Of a stretch of DNA of 64,000 bases, positions 34,797 to 42,524 are shown one piece after another (the stretch's first letter is position 1; the number at the start of each line of letters is the position of its first letter). Below the pieces are notes generated by a model. The model worked only from the letters and a program-made list of their open reading frames with translations. It had not been told where the DNA came from and ran no database searches. The DNA comes from Sulfitobacter sp043557345 (GTDB lineage Bacteria; Pseudomonadota; Alphaproteobacteria; Rhodobacterales; Rhodobacteraceae), in NCBI RefSeq assembly GCF_043557345.1, contig NZ_JBIFFV010000003.1, positions 248,001 through 312,000 of the forward strand, read 5' to 3'. The position numbers were made by a program, and so were the translations under genes.

Positions 34797-35423
34797 ATGC
34801 AAGTTATCCTTCTGGAACGTGTGGCCAAACTGGGCCAGATGGGCGAAGTCGTGGACGTAAAGCCCGGCTATGCCCGCAACTACCTGCTGCCGCAGGGCAA
34901 GGCGCTGTCGGCCTCCAAGGCCAACGTCGAAGCCTTTGAAGGCCAGAAAGCCCAGCTCGAAGCACAGAACCTCGAGACCAAGAAAGAAGCCGAGAAACTC
35001 GCCGAGAAGCTGAACGGTCAGCAGTTCGTCGTGATTCGCTCCGCTTCCGACGCCGGCGCGCTCTACGGCTCCGTCACCACCCGTGACGCCGCCGAAGCCG
35101 CGACCGCCGAAGGTTTCTCGATCGACCGCAAACAGGTCGTTCTAGGCAACCCGATCAAGGAACTGGGCGTGCACGACGTGCGCATCATCCTGCACCCTGA
35201 AGTCGACGCCACGATCGAGCTGAACGTTGCCCGTTCGCCCGAAGAGGCCGAGCTTCAGGCATCGGGCAAATCGATTCAGGAACTGGCCGCCGAAGAGGAA
35301 GCCGCCGCTGAATTCGAGATCTCCGAACTCTTCGACGACATCGGCTCCGCCGCTGACGAAGACGGCGACTCGGACGTGGTGCGCACCCCCGAGGGCGACG
35401 CACAGGACGACAGCAACAGCTGA
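34797..35423 (+). CDS. rplI: 50S ribosomal protein L9
   Basis: This protein starts MQVILLERVAKLGQMGEVVD, the classic L9 N-terminal domain, followed by a central helix rich in Lys and Glu and a C-terminal domain (about residues 80-150). The 208-residue length exceeds the 149 of E. coli L9 because of an acidic C-terminal tail (about 150-208), as in other Rhodobacteraceae. The ribosome site AAGGAGAGAGC precedes it. A strong terminator follows. Confidence 0.97.
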   Translation: MQVILLERVAKLGQMGEVVDVKPGYARNYLLPQGKALSASKANVEAFEGQKAQLEAQNLETKKEAEKLAEKLNGQQFVVIRSASDAGALYGSVTTRDAAEAATAEGFSIDRKQVVLGNPIKELGVHDVRIILHPEVDATIELNVARSPEEAELQASGKSIQELAAEEEAAAEFEISELFDDIGSAADEDGDSDVVRTPEGDAQDDSNS

Positions 35424-35446
35424 TCCGGCCTGTCCGATCTGACATG

Positions 35447-35481
35447 AAACGCCGCGCGGTCCCCGCGCGGCGTTTTCTTTT
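35447..35481 (+). terminator. Intrinsic terminator of the rpsF-rpsR-rplI operon
   Basis: CGCCGCGCGG and CCGCGCGGCG form a GC-rich stem, followed by TTTTCTTTT. It begins about 25 nt after the rplI stop. Confidence 0.92.
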
Positions 35482-35583
35482 GTGACGGAGCGAGAACCGC
35501 CCGGCCTGCGCCTCTGACGCAAAGCCCTGCAAAAACAGCGCGATTTATGCTATGATACCTCCATTCAGCATGGAGGATGACAC

Positions 35584-35874
35584 ATGCGTTACATCACCAT
35601 CACCACTTGGGAACTCACCGACGGGGCGGATTACGACCTGGCCCTGCGCGCCATCGAAGAAAAGCGCCTGCCCGCCCTCAAGGGTTTTGGCGCCAACCGC
35701 ATCACCGTGGTCCGCACCTCTGAGCGGACCAGTGCCGTGATCACCGAATGGCCCGACAGGGCCACGCGCGACGCCGCCGAACTCAAGATCGACGAGGTCC
35801 GCCGTTCGGTAAAGCGCGAAGATCAAAGCCGCATGACCGGCGAAATGAAAGGCGAAATCGTCGCCGACGTTTAA
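35584..35874 (+). CDS. Small protein of unknown function
   Basis: This 96-residue protein starts MRYITITTWELTDGADYD; GGAGGATG lies nine bases before the ATG, a good ribosome site. The pattern of beta strand, helix and strand with VVRTSERTSAVITEWPDRAT recalls ferredoxin-like dimeric alpha/beta-barrel proteins (ABM-like), but no specific family was recognised. No signal peptide is seen. It stands alone between the L9 terminator and the lytic transglycosylase gene. The function is unknown. Confidence 0.75.
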   Translation: MRYITITTWELTDGADYDLALRAIEEKRLPALKGFGANRITVVRTSERTSAVITEWPDRATRDAAELKIDEVRRSVKREDQSRMTGEMKGEIVADV

Positions 35875-36003
35875 GCGTGGCGGAAAGCCGCGCCTGACGC
35901 CTCGAAGCTTGGGCAAGGGGCCGCGTATCCTGCGCCTGCACCCTTGCCCGATTGCCCCCATGGGGTGATCTTCGCGCCGGATATAACAAGCCTCCGGTGC
36001 ATC

Positions 36004-36489
36004 ATGCCTCAGACCACACGCCGCATGTTCCTTTCGTTCATCGCCGCCAGCACGATCACCGCGTGCAGTGCCGCGCCCGATGTCTCTCCCGCGCCGCCGC
36101 AGCGCCCCGCCCTGCCGCTGCACCCGAATGAAACGCCCGAACTGCGGCGCAAGATCAACCACTGGGCCGACTTCTATGAGCTGCCGCGCCCCTTGGTTCA
36201 CCGTCTGGCCATCCGCGAAAGCACCCACAATCCCCGCGCCCGAAACGGCCCCTATTATGGGCTGCTGCAAATCCTGCCCGCCACCGCGCGGTCGATGGGA
36301 TTTCAGGGCCAGCCTTCCGATCTTTTGGATGCCGATACCAATCTGAAATACGCGCTAAAATACCTGCGCGGCGCCTGGCTCCTGTCGGACGGTGACCATG
36401 GCACCGCCATCAAATGGTACGCCCGCGGTTACTATTACGAGGCCAAGCGCCGCGGCATGCTTGTGGAAACCGGCCTACGGGACGGGTGA
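36004..36489 (+). CDS. Lytic transglycosylase, SLT-like lipoprotein
   Basis: The ATG at 36004 gives 161 residues starting MPQTTRRMFLSFIAASTITAC; the frame can be read from a TTG at 35944, but that hides the signal. The N-terminus has twin Arg, a hydrophobic core and a cysteine after ITA, consistent with a lipoprotein signal. The SLT core has the catalytic Glu in LAIRESTHNPRARN and the GPYYGLLQILPATARSMGF motif. It should cleave peptidoglycan glycan strands in the periplasm. Confidence 0.87.
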   Translation: MPQTTRRMFLSFIAASTITACSAAPDVSPAPPQRPALPLHPNETPELRRKINHWADFYELPRPLVHRLAIRESTHNPRARNGPYYGLLQILPATARSMGFQGQPSDLLDADTNLKYALKYLRGAWLLSDGDHGTAIKWYARGYYYEAKRRGMLVETGLRDG

Positions 36490-36560
36490 TTAATTTTCGG
36501 GCTTGCGCGGCCTCTCGCTTCGCCTCAGGTAGGTGTTGACCACGACAGAAGGAACGCCGC

Positions 36561-38519
36561 ATGACCCTCCGCCTCAACCGCCGTCACTTCCTCGCCGGCA
36601 CTGCCGGATTGCTGGCCCTGCACCCCTTCTCTCTCCGCGCCGCGGCCAATCAAGCCCATCTGCGGTTGATGGAGACGACGGACCTGCATGTGCATGTCTT
36701 TCCTTACGACTATTACGCCGACAAGGATGTCGACACCGTGGGCCTTGCCCGCACCGCGAGCATCGTCAAGTCGATCCGCGCCGAGGCGACCAATACGCTG
36801 ATGCTCGACAATGGCGACTTTTTGCAGGGCAATCCGATGGGCGATTACATCGCCTATGAGCGCGGCATGAAAGAGGGCGATATGCATCCGGTGATCCAAG
36901 CGATGAACACGCTTGGCTATGACGCCTCGACCCTGGGCAATCACGAGTTCAATTACGGGCTCGACTTTCTGATGAAATCCCTCGCCGGGGCCGAATTCCC
37001 CGTGGTCAGCGCCAATGTCGTCAAAAAGATCGGCGCCAAGCCAAGCGACGACCAGACGCTGGTCAAACCCTATGTCTTGCTGGACCGTATGCTGACCGAT
37101 GGCGCGGGCGAGACGCATCCCATCAAGATCGGCATCATCGGCTTTGTCCCGCCCCAGATCATGAGTTGGGACCGCCGCCACCTCGAAGGCAAGGTGCAGG
37201 CCCGCGATATCCTTGAGGCTGCCCGCGCATGGGTGCCGCAGATGAAAGAGGCAGGCGCGGACATCATCATTGCCCTGTCCCACTCGGGCATCGGTGCGGC
37301 CAAGGAAGAGGATATGATGGAAAACGCCTCTGTCCCCCTCGCCGCTGTGGAAGGGATCGACGCCATCATGACCGGGCACAGCCACCTCGTCTTCCCCTCG
37401 GGCAGCTATGCGGACTATCCGGGCGTGGACGTTAGCGAGGGCACGATCCACGGCAAGCCCGCCACCATGGGCGGATTCTGGGGCAGCCACCTCGGCCTGA
37501 TCGACCTGATGCTTGAACGTGACGGCAGCGGCTGGCGCATCGCCAGCCACAGCGCCGAGGCCCGCGCCATTTCGCAGCGCAACGAAGACCGCTCAGTGAT
37601 GCCGCTGGTGGAAAGCGATGCCGAGGTGCTCGCCTCCGTCCAGCAGGACCATGACGAGACGCTGGCCTATGTCCGCCGCGCCGTGGGCAAGACAGATGCC
37701 AATCTGCACAGCTATTTCGCACTGGTGGCGGATGATCCTTCGGTGCAGGTCGTCTCAAACGCGCAGCGCTGGTATATCGAACAGATGCTCAAGGGCACCG
37801 CGCATGAGGGGCTGCCGATCCTCTCTGCCGCCGCCCCCTTCAAGGCCGGTGGCCGTGGCGGGTCGGAGTATTATACTGATGTGCCCAAAGGCGATGTGGC
37901 GATCAAGAATGTTGCCGACCTCTACCTCTACCCCAACACCGCCCGCGCGGTGCGCGTGACCGGGGCGCAGGTGAAGGATTGGCTCGAACGCTCTGCTGGC
38001 ATGTTCAACCAGATCACCCCCGGCAAGGCCAACCAACCACTGCTGAACCCGGAGTTCCCCAGCTATAATTTCGACGTGATCGACGGGGTGAGCTATCAGA
38101 TCGACCTTAGCCAGCCTTCCAAATTCGGCCCCAAGGGCACCGTGGCAAACCCTGAGGCGAGCCGGATCGTGAACCTTGAGTTCGAAGGCAAACCCGTTGA
38201 TCCGAAGGCCGAATTCATCATCGCCACCAACAACTACCGCGCCAGCGGCGGCGGTGCCTTCCCCGGTGCCATGGGCGATACCATCGTGTTCGAGGGGCCA
38301 GACACCAACCGCGATGTCATCGTGCGCTATATCGTCGAGAAAGGCACCATCAGCCCCCGCGCAGATGGCAACTGGCGTTTCTCGCCGTTGGAGGGGACGA
38401 GCGTATTGTTCGAAACAGGGCCGAAGGCGGCGGAATACGTCGATGAGGTGACCGGCGTAGAGATGGAACAGGTAGGCGACACGGAAGACGGTTTCGCGCA
38501 GTTCCGGATTACTTTGTGA
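36561..38519 (+). CDS. cpdB: 2',3'-cyclic-nucleotide 2'-phosphodiesterase / 3'-nucleotidase
   Basis: This 652-residue protein has a Tat signal (NRRHFLAGTAGLLAL) and so acts in the periplasm. The N-terminal metallophosphoesterase domain shows METTDLHVHVFPYDYY, MLDNGDFLQG, LGNHEFNYG, LSHSGIG and TGHSHLVFP, all metal-binding motifs. The C-terminal 5'-nucleotidase domain has NVADLYLYPNTARAVRVTG and ATNNYRASGGGAFPG. It breaks down cyclic nucleotides and 3'-nucleotides to release phosphate and nucleosides. Confidence 0.93.
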   Translation: MTLRLNRRHFLAGTAGLLALHPFSLRAAANQAHLRLMETTDLHVHVFPYDYYADKDVDTVGLARTASIVKSIRAEATNTLMLDNGDFLQGNPMGDYIAYERGMKEGDMHPVIQAMNTLGYDASTLGNHEFNYGLDFLMKSLAGAEFPVVSANVVKKIGAKPSDDQTLVKPYVLLDRMLTDGAGETHPIKIGIIGFVPPQIMSWDRRHLEGKVQARDILEAARAWVPQMKEAGADIIIALSHSGIGAAKEEDMMENASVPLAAVEGIDAIMTGHSHLVFPSGSYADYPGVDVSEGTIHGKPATMGGFWGSHLGLIDLMLERDGSGWRIASHSAEARAISQRNEDRSVMPLVESDAEVLASVQQDHDETLAYVRRAVGKTDANLHSYFALVADDPSVQVVSNAQRWYIEQMLKGTAHEGLPILSAAAPFKAGGRGGSEYYTDVPKGDVAIKNVADLYLYPNTARAVRVTGAQVKDWLERSAGMFNQITPGKANQPLLNPEFPSYNFDVIDGVSYQIDLSQPSKFGPKGTVANPEASRIVNLEFEGKPVDPKAEFIIATNNYRASGGGAFPGAMGDTIVFEGPDTNRDVIVRYIVEKGTISPRADGNWRFSPLEGTSVLFETGPKAAEYVDEVTGVEMEQVGDTEDGFAQFRITL

Positions 38520-38557
38520 CATCCCCGATACGTATCAGCATCTGACACTGCCACAAA

Positions 38558-38685
38558 GGGCAGCGCCCTCCCTCGGGGGGCGTTGCCGCGTTTGAGTTCG
38601 ACGGATCGGCGCCGCCTCCACCAATGCCGCACTCAACCGAGACCTCGCAAAATCGCCCTCCGGGGGGGGAGGGAGGGCGATGCCC
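38558..38685. repeat. 128-bp element with 17-bp terminal inverted repeats
   Basis: GGGCAGCGCCCTCCCTC (38558-38574) and GAGGGAGGGCGATGCCC (38669-38685) are inverted copies with 16 of 17 matches. The right end also has its own hairpin (ATCGCCCTCC/GGAGGGCGAT, 38652-38681), and so does the left end (GGCAGCGCCC/GGGCGTTGCC). No flanking target duplication was found. The shape suggests a REP-like or MITE-like repeat; only one copy is in the window. Confidence 0.5.
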
Positions 38686-38786
38686 GGGGTGCCCCCGGGC
38701 GGGCCGTCGGCAGTAGGTTCGGTAATCCTTCAAGCCCATCCAGCGTGGCAGGCAAAGGTCACGCTTATCGTGCGGTCCAAAGGAAA

Positions 38787-38814
38787 CAGGGGCGACGGTT
38801 GCCCGTCGCCCCTG
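38787..38814 (-). terminator. Intrinsic terminator of tig
   Basis: CAGGGGCGACGG and CCGTCGCCCCTG form a perfect 12-bp stem with a TTGC loop; on the minus strand TTTCCTTT follows. It lies 24 nt after the tig stop. Confidence 0.85.
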
Positions 38815-38838
38815 CCCCAAATTCCGATCTGGTAAGAC

Positions 38839-40170
38839 TTACTCGTCTTCCAGCTCTTCAACAGCTTTCTGAAGCTCTTCTTTCGAGATTTCTTTCTCGG
38901 TCACCTTGGCCTGTTCGACCACGTGATCGACAACCTTGTCCTCGAAGATCGGCGCGCGCATCTGCTGCTGCATCTGCTGGTTCTGCTGCACGAATTCAAA
39001 GAACTGGCGCTCCTGACCCGGGTACTGACGCGCCTGGTTCATGATCGCTTGGGTCATCTCGGCGTCGGTCACCTGAACGTCGGCTTTCTGGCCCAGCTCG
39101 GCCAGCAGCAGGCCCAGACGGACGCGGCGCTCGGCCAATGTCTTGTGCTCGTCTGTGGGCTCGATCTCGGGGTGGTCATGGCCCTGAACGTCGGGGTTTT
39201 CCTCGTGCCACAGCTGATGCGCGATCTGCTTGGCTTCGGCGTCGACCAGCGACGGCGGCAGGTCGAAGCTGACCTCTTTGTCGAGCGCGTCCAGCAGGTT
39301 ACGCTTCATCACGGCACGCGATGCACCGGCATATTCCGCTTCCAGACGCTCAGCGATCTGACCTTTCAGCGCTTCGAGATCCTCGGCACCAAATTTCTTG
39401 GCCATCTCGTCGTTCACTTCAGCGGCGACGGGCTCTTTCACTTCTTTCACGGTGCAAGCGAAGGTCGCTTCCTTACCGGCCAGATGCGCGGCCTGATACT
39501 CTTCGGGGAAGTTGACGACGACAGATTTCTCTTCGCCCGCTTTCACGCCAACCAGCTGCTCTTCGAAACCGGGGATGAAGGAGTTGGAGCCCAGCACCAG
39601 CGGGTAATCTTCCGCCGCACCGCCTTCGAATTCTTCGCCGTCGACGGAGCCTTTGAAGTCGATCACAACCTGATCGCCATCTTCCGCCTTGGCACCCTCT
39701 TCGCGGGCTTTGAAGTCCTGCGCGGTCTCGGCAAGGCTCGCCAGCGCTTCTTCGACAGCCGCATCGTCAGCTTTGACCACCATCTTTTCCAGTTCGATCT
39801 TGCTCAGATCAACTTCGGGAATCTCAGGCAGCTTTTCGTAGGACATAGAGACTTCGACATCATCGCCTTCTTTCCAGTCCTCATTGGTCATCTTGACCTC
39901 GGGCTGCATCGCGGGGCGGTCACCGGTCTTCTCGAAATGCTCGTTCATGGCGCCGTCGATGCTTTCCTGCATCGCTTCACCCATGATCCGCTGGCCAAAC
40001 TGCTTTTTCAGCAGCGCCATCGGCACCTTGCCCTTGCGGAAGCCCTTCATCTCGACTTCGGGCTGCGCTTCGGCCAGCTTCTCGTTGACCTTGGCTTCAA
40101 GCTCATCGGCGGTGACGGTGATGTTGTAACCGCGTTTCAGACCTTCGTTCAGCGTCTCGTTGACCTGCAT
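38839..40170 (-). CDS. tig: Trigger factor
   Basis: This 443-residue chaperone has the ribosome-binding loop GFRKGKVPM (residues about 44-52), a central FKBP-type isomerase domain (about 150-245, with QVVIDFKGSVDGEEFEGG) and a helical C-terminal chaperone domain. It binds nascent chains at the exit tunnel. The gene is single, with a promoter region of about 150 nt between it and the antiporter gene upstream. Confidence 0.97.
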   Translation of the reverse strand: MQVNETLNEGLKRGYNITVTADELEAKVNEKLAEAQPEVEMKGFRKGKVPMALLKKQFGQRIMGEAMQESIDGAMNEHFEKTGDRPAMQPEVKMTNEDWKEGDDVEVSMSYEKLPEIPEVDLSKIELEKMVVKADDAAVEEALASLAETAQDFKAREEGAKAEDGDQVVIDFKGSVDGEEFEGGAAEDYPLVLGSNSFIPGFEEQLVGVKAGEEKSVVVNFPEEYQAAHLAGKEATFACTVKEVKEPVAAEVNDEMAKKFGAEDLEALKGQIAERLEAEYAGASRAVMKRNLLDALDKEVSFDLPPSLVDAEAKQIAHQLWHEENPDVQGHDHPEIEPTDEHKTLAERRVRLGLLLAELGQKADVQVTDAEMTQAIMNQARQYPGQERQFFEFVQQNQQMQQQMRAPIFEDKVVDHVVEQAKVTEKEISKEELQKAVEELEDE

Positions 40171-40324
40171 GTGTGCTCCATAGGGTAAGGCCGCGCGGCG
40201 GGGGCGCGGGCGAAAATTTGTGTCCTTCTATGGGTGTTGAACCGCCTGCGCAAGGGGGTCCGCGGCCCATCGCGCCACATCCGCAGAATTCGCCCCCAGC
40301 CCCGCCGGACAACCCAGTGCCGGG

Positions 40325-41242
40325 CTAGACCAAAAGCACGGCGACATAGGCCACATAGGCCAGCGCAAAGAGCGCCCCCTGCCCGCGTGAAAGCCGCCCG
40401 CCAAAGGCGCAGGCGATCAGCGCCACGGTGGCGCCCAGCATCACCCAGATGTCGAGCGTGGCGATCTGCGCGCCCACCCCCACCGGCTGGATCAGCGCGG
40501 TGATGCCCAGCACGCCGAGGATGTTGAAAATGTTGGAGCCGACGACATTGCCCAATGCCACATCGCTCTGCCCGCGCCGTGCGGCGATGATGGACGTGAC
40601 CAATTCCGGCATGGAGGTGCCCACGGCCACGATGGTCAACCCGATCACCGCCTCCGACAGCCCCACGGCCTGCGCAAGCGCCACGGCCCCGGTGACGAGA
40701 AAGCGCGCCGAAAGAATGGTCAGCAAAAGCCCCCCAAGCAGCCAGACGAGCGCCCGCCAAAACGGCGCTTGATCCGGCAGCGGCGCCATCGCCTCCGCCG
40801 CGCTTCGGTCGCTGCGAAAGGTGTAAATCAGATAGGCCGCCAGCCACATGAGGGCGACACCCCCCGCAAGCCGATCCACCTGCCCCAGCAGCACGGCGCC
40901 GAGGCACAGCAGGCTCGCCGCCAGCATGACCGTCCCGTCCCGCGCGAAACTACGCCCAGAGATGGCCACCGGGGCGATCACCGCCGCAAGGCCGAGAATC
41001 AGCAGGATATTCGCGATGTTCGATCCCACGACATTGCCAAGCGCGATGTCCGGCGCACCCAGCAAAGCCGCCTGAACCGAGGTCACCAATTCAGGTGCCG
41101 AGGTGCCAAAGCCCACGACCGTCAGCCCGATCACCAAGGGCGACAAGCCCACCCTCTGCGCCAGCGCCACCGCGCCGCGCACCAGATACTCACCACCGAG
41201 CACGAGCCCCAGCAGACCACCAAGGACAAATAGAATGTTCAC
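40325..41242 (-). CDS. Calcium/sodium antiporter, CaCA family (YrbG-like)
   Basis: This 305-residue inner-membrane protein has about ten hydrophobic segments and two inverted halves. The alpha repeats, which carry the ions, are visible as GFGTSAPELVTSVQAA (first half) and VGTSMPELVTSI (second half), each followed by ALGNVVGSNI. This is the standard YrbG/CaCA pattern. It starts with MNILFVLGGLLGLVLGGEYL at 41242. The ion pair is inferred from the family. Confidence 0.93.
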   Translation of the reverse strand: MNILFVLGGLLGLVLGGEYLVRGAVALAQRVGLSPLVIGLTVVGFGTSAPELVTSVQAALLGAPDIALGNVVGSNIANILLILGLAAVIAPVAISGRSFARDGTVMLAASLLCLGAVLLGQVDRLAGGVALMWLAAYLIYTFRSDRSAAEAMAPLPDQAPFWRALVWLLGGLLLTILSARFLVTGAVALAQAVGLSEAVIGLTIVAVGTSMPELVTSIIAARRGQSDVALGNVVGSNIFNILGVLGITALIQPVGVGAQIATLDIWVMLGATVALIACAFGGRLSRGQGALFALAYVAYVAVLLV

Positions 41243-41369
41243 GGGAAAAATCTCACCGGCCTCAGACCATCGGGCGCCGCGGAGACCGCGCAGACGCCCG
41301 ATGCAGATGGGGATGGGCCGCAGGCGTTCAAGGCCGCGCGGAAAATTCAGGTCCGCTGCGGCAGGGCGC

Positions 41370-41654
41370 TCACATGCCCAAGGCTTCCTTGTACATCTCC
41401 ATCACCGCTTCTTCTTCGGCGATGTCGTCCTTGTCGCGCTTGCGCAAGGCGATCACCTTGCGCAGCACCTTGGTGTCGTAGCCGCGCGATTTCGCTTCGG
41501 CCATCACCTCTTTTTGCTGTTCGGCAAGGTCTTTCTTCTCGGCGTCCAAACGCTCGATCCGCTCGACGAACTGGCGCAGCTCATTGGCGGTGACCCGGTA
41601 GGTCGCGTCGCCCTGGGATTCGACGACATCGGGATTGGTGCTGGTATCGCTCAT
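41370..41654 (-). CDS. gapR: GapR family DNA-binding protein (DUF2312)
   Basis: This 94-residue protein matches DUF2312, now known as GapR from Caulobacter. Conserved pieces are ANELRQFVERIERLDAEKKD, a coiled coil, and SRGYDTKVLRKVIALRKRDK. GapR forms a clamp on overtwisted DNA ahead of replication and transcription forks and stimulates topoisomerases. The protein is short, charged and without signal peptide. It is divergent from the small membrane protein at 41763. Confidence 0.93.
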   Translation of the reverse strand: MSDTSTNPDVVESQGDATYRVTANELRQFVERIERLDAEKKDLAEQQKEVMAEAKSRGYDTKVLRKVIALRKRDKDDIAEEEAVMEMYKEALGM

Positions 41655-41762
41655 GGGAAGTCCTCACGGAATGGCTGGCTCTGGCGGGTTTGACTACAGG
41701 CTGCACGCCTAGCCCGCAAGCGGGACTTGCCCCCCTTGGCGGTTTGGCGTAGCTCTGGCCCC

Positions 41763-42002
41763 ATGGAAAGCGCAAACACATCTATTTTCGATCTCATGGT
41801 CTGGGGCGGTGCGGGTCTGTCCCTCTTGGGATTGCTCGGTCTGGGCTGGTGCATCATCAAGGTGAGCCGTGCAAAACGCGCGCAGCTCGACGATGAGGAG
41901 ATGCGCGTGGTGCTGCGCAAGGTCGTGCCGCTGAACATGGGCGCGCTGTTTCTCTCTGTCATCGGCCTGATGCTGGTGATCCTCGGGATTTCGCTGGGCT
42001 GA
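41763..42002 (+). CDS. Small membrane protein of unknown function
   Basis: The ATG at 41763 gives 79 residues starting MESANTSIFDLMVWGGAG. Two transmembrane helices are clear (about residues 10-32 and 56-77), separated by a charged loop (SRAKRAQLDDEEMRVVLRKV). The gene is followed 67 nt later by the DUF442 phosphatase gene. It is typical of small conserved Rhodobacteraceae proteins without known function. Confidence 0.7.
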   Translation: MESANTSIFDLMVWGGAGLSLLGLLGLGWCIIKVSRAKRAQLDDEEMRVVLRKVVPLNMGALFLSVIGLMLVILGISLG

Positions 42003-42069
42003 TCGGCAGGTTTGAACGGCCCGCTTCGGCGGTGCTGGACAGGGCCGCTGCATCTGCTTAAATCGGCCC

Positions 42070-42492
42070 ATGGATATTCGCCAAATCACCCCCCGCTATT
42101 TCGTCGCCCCGCAGATCGAGCCCGGTGACATGGAAAGCCTGCGCGCCCAAGGCATCACCCGCATCCTGTGCAACCGCCCCGACGCGGAAGTGCCGCCCAG
42201 CCATCAGGCCGCCGCCATGCGCGACGCGGCCGAGGCCGCAGGGATTGCCTTTGCCGAACAGCCGCTGACCCATCAGACCATGACCCCCGATGTCATCGCC
42301 CAGAACCGCGCCCTTGGCGTGGAGACCGATGACACCGTGCTGGCCTATTGCGCCTCGGGCACCCGCTCCACCATCGCTTGGGCCTTGGGCCAAGCCGGTG
42401 CGATGGACAGCGACGCGATCATCGAAGCGGCGCGTCAGGGCGGGTATGACCTTGAAAACATGCGCCCCATGCTGGGGCAAAGCTATACCTGA
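42070..42492 (+). CDS. TIGR01244 family phosphatase / sulfurtransferase-like protein (DUF442)
   Basis: This 140-residue protein has the tyrosine-phosphatase-like loop YCASGTRS with Cys94 and Arg99, and an upstream general-acid region (ICNRPDAEVP-like, CNRPDAEVPP). It matches the DUF442/TIGR01244 family, which also occurs fused to beta-lactamase-fold proteins (Blh) and is linked to sulfide and sulfur metabolism in some bacteria. The exact substrate is unknown. The sox operon lies far away in this window, so a link is only suggestive. Confidence 0.88.
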   Translation: MDIRQITPRYFVAPQIEPGDMESLRAQGITRILCNRPDAEVPPSHQAAAMRDAAEAAGIAFAEQPLTHQTMTPDVIAQNRALGVETDDTVLAYCASGTRSTIAWALGQAGAMDSDAIIEAARQGGYDLENMRPMLGQSYT

Positions 42493-42524
42493 GGTCTCTG
42501 CCGGTCCCATCGGGGGCCGGTATT

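Larger units (their letters stand above)
38520..38838. other. Gene-free stretch of 319 nt between cpdB and tig
   Basis: No credible gene is seen here. It holds the 128-bp inverted-repeat element at 38558-38685, a hairpin GCCCGGGG/CCCCGGGC at 38682-38700 and the tig terminator at 38787-38814. An open frame on the minus strand across this area has no ribosome site and a composition unlike the neighbours. Confidence 0.7.

Noticed and set aside
38509..38820. 103-codon minus-strand frame in the cpdB-tig gap
   Set aside because: It crosses the tig terminator and the inverted-repeat element, has no ribosome site, and its Pro/Gly/Arg-rich product looks like a translated repeat.
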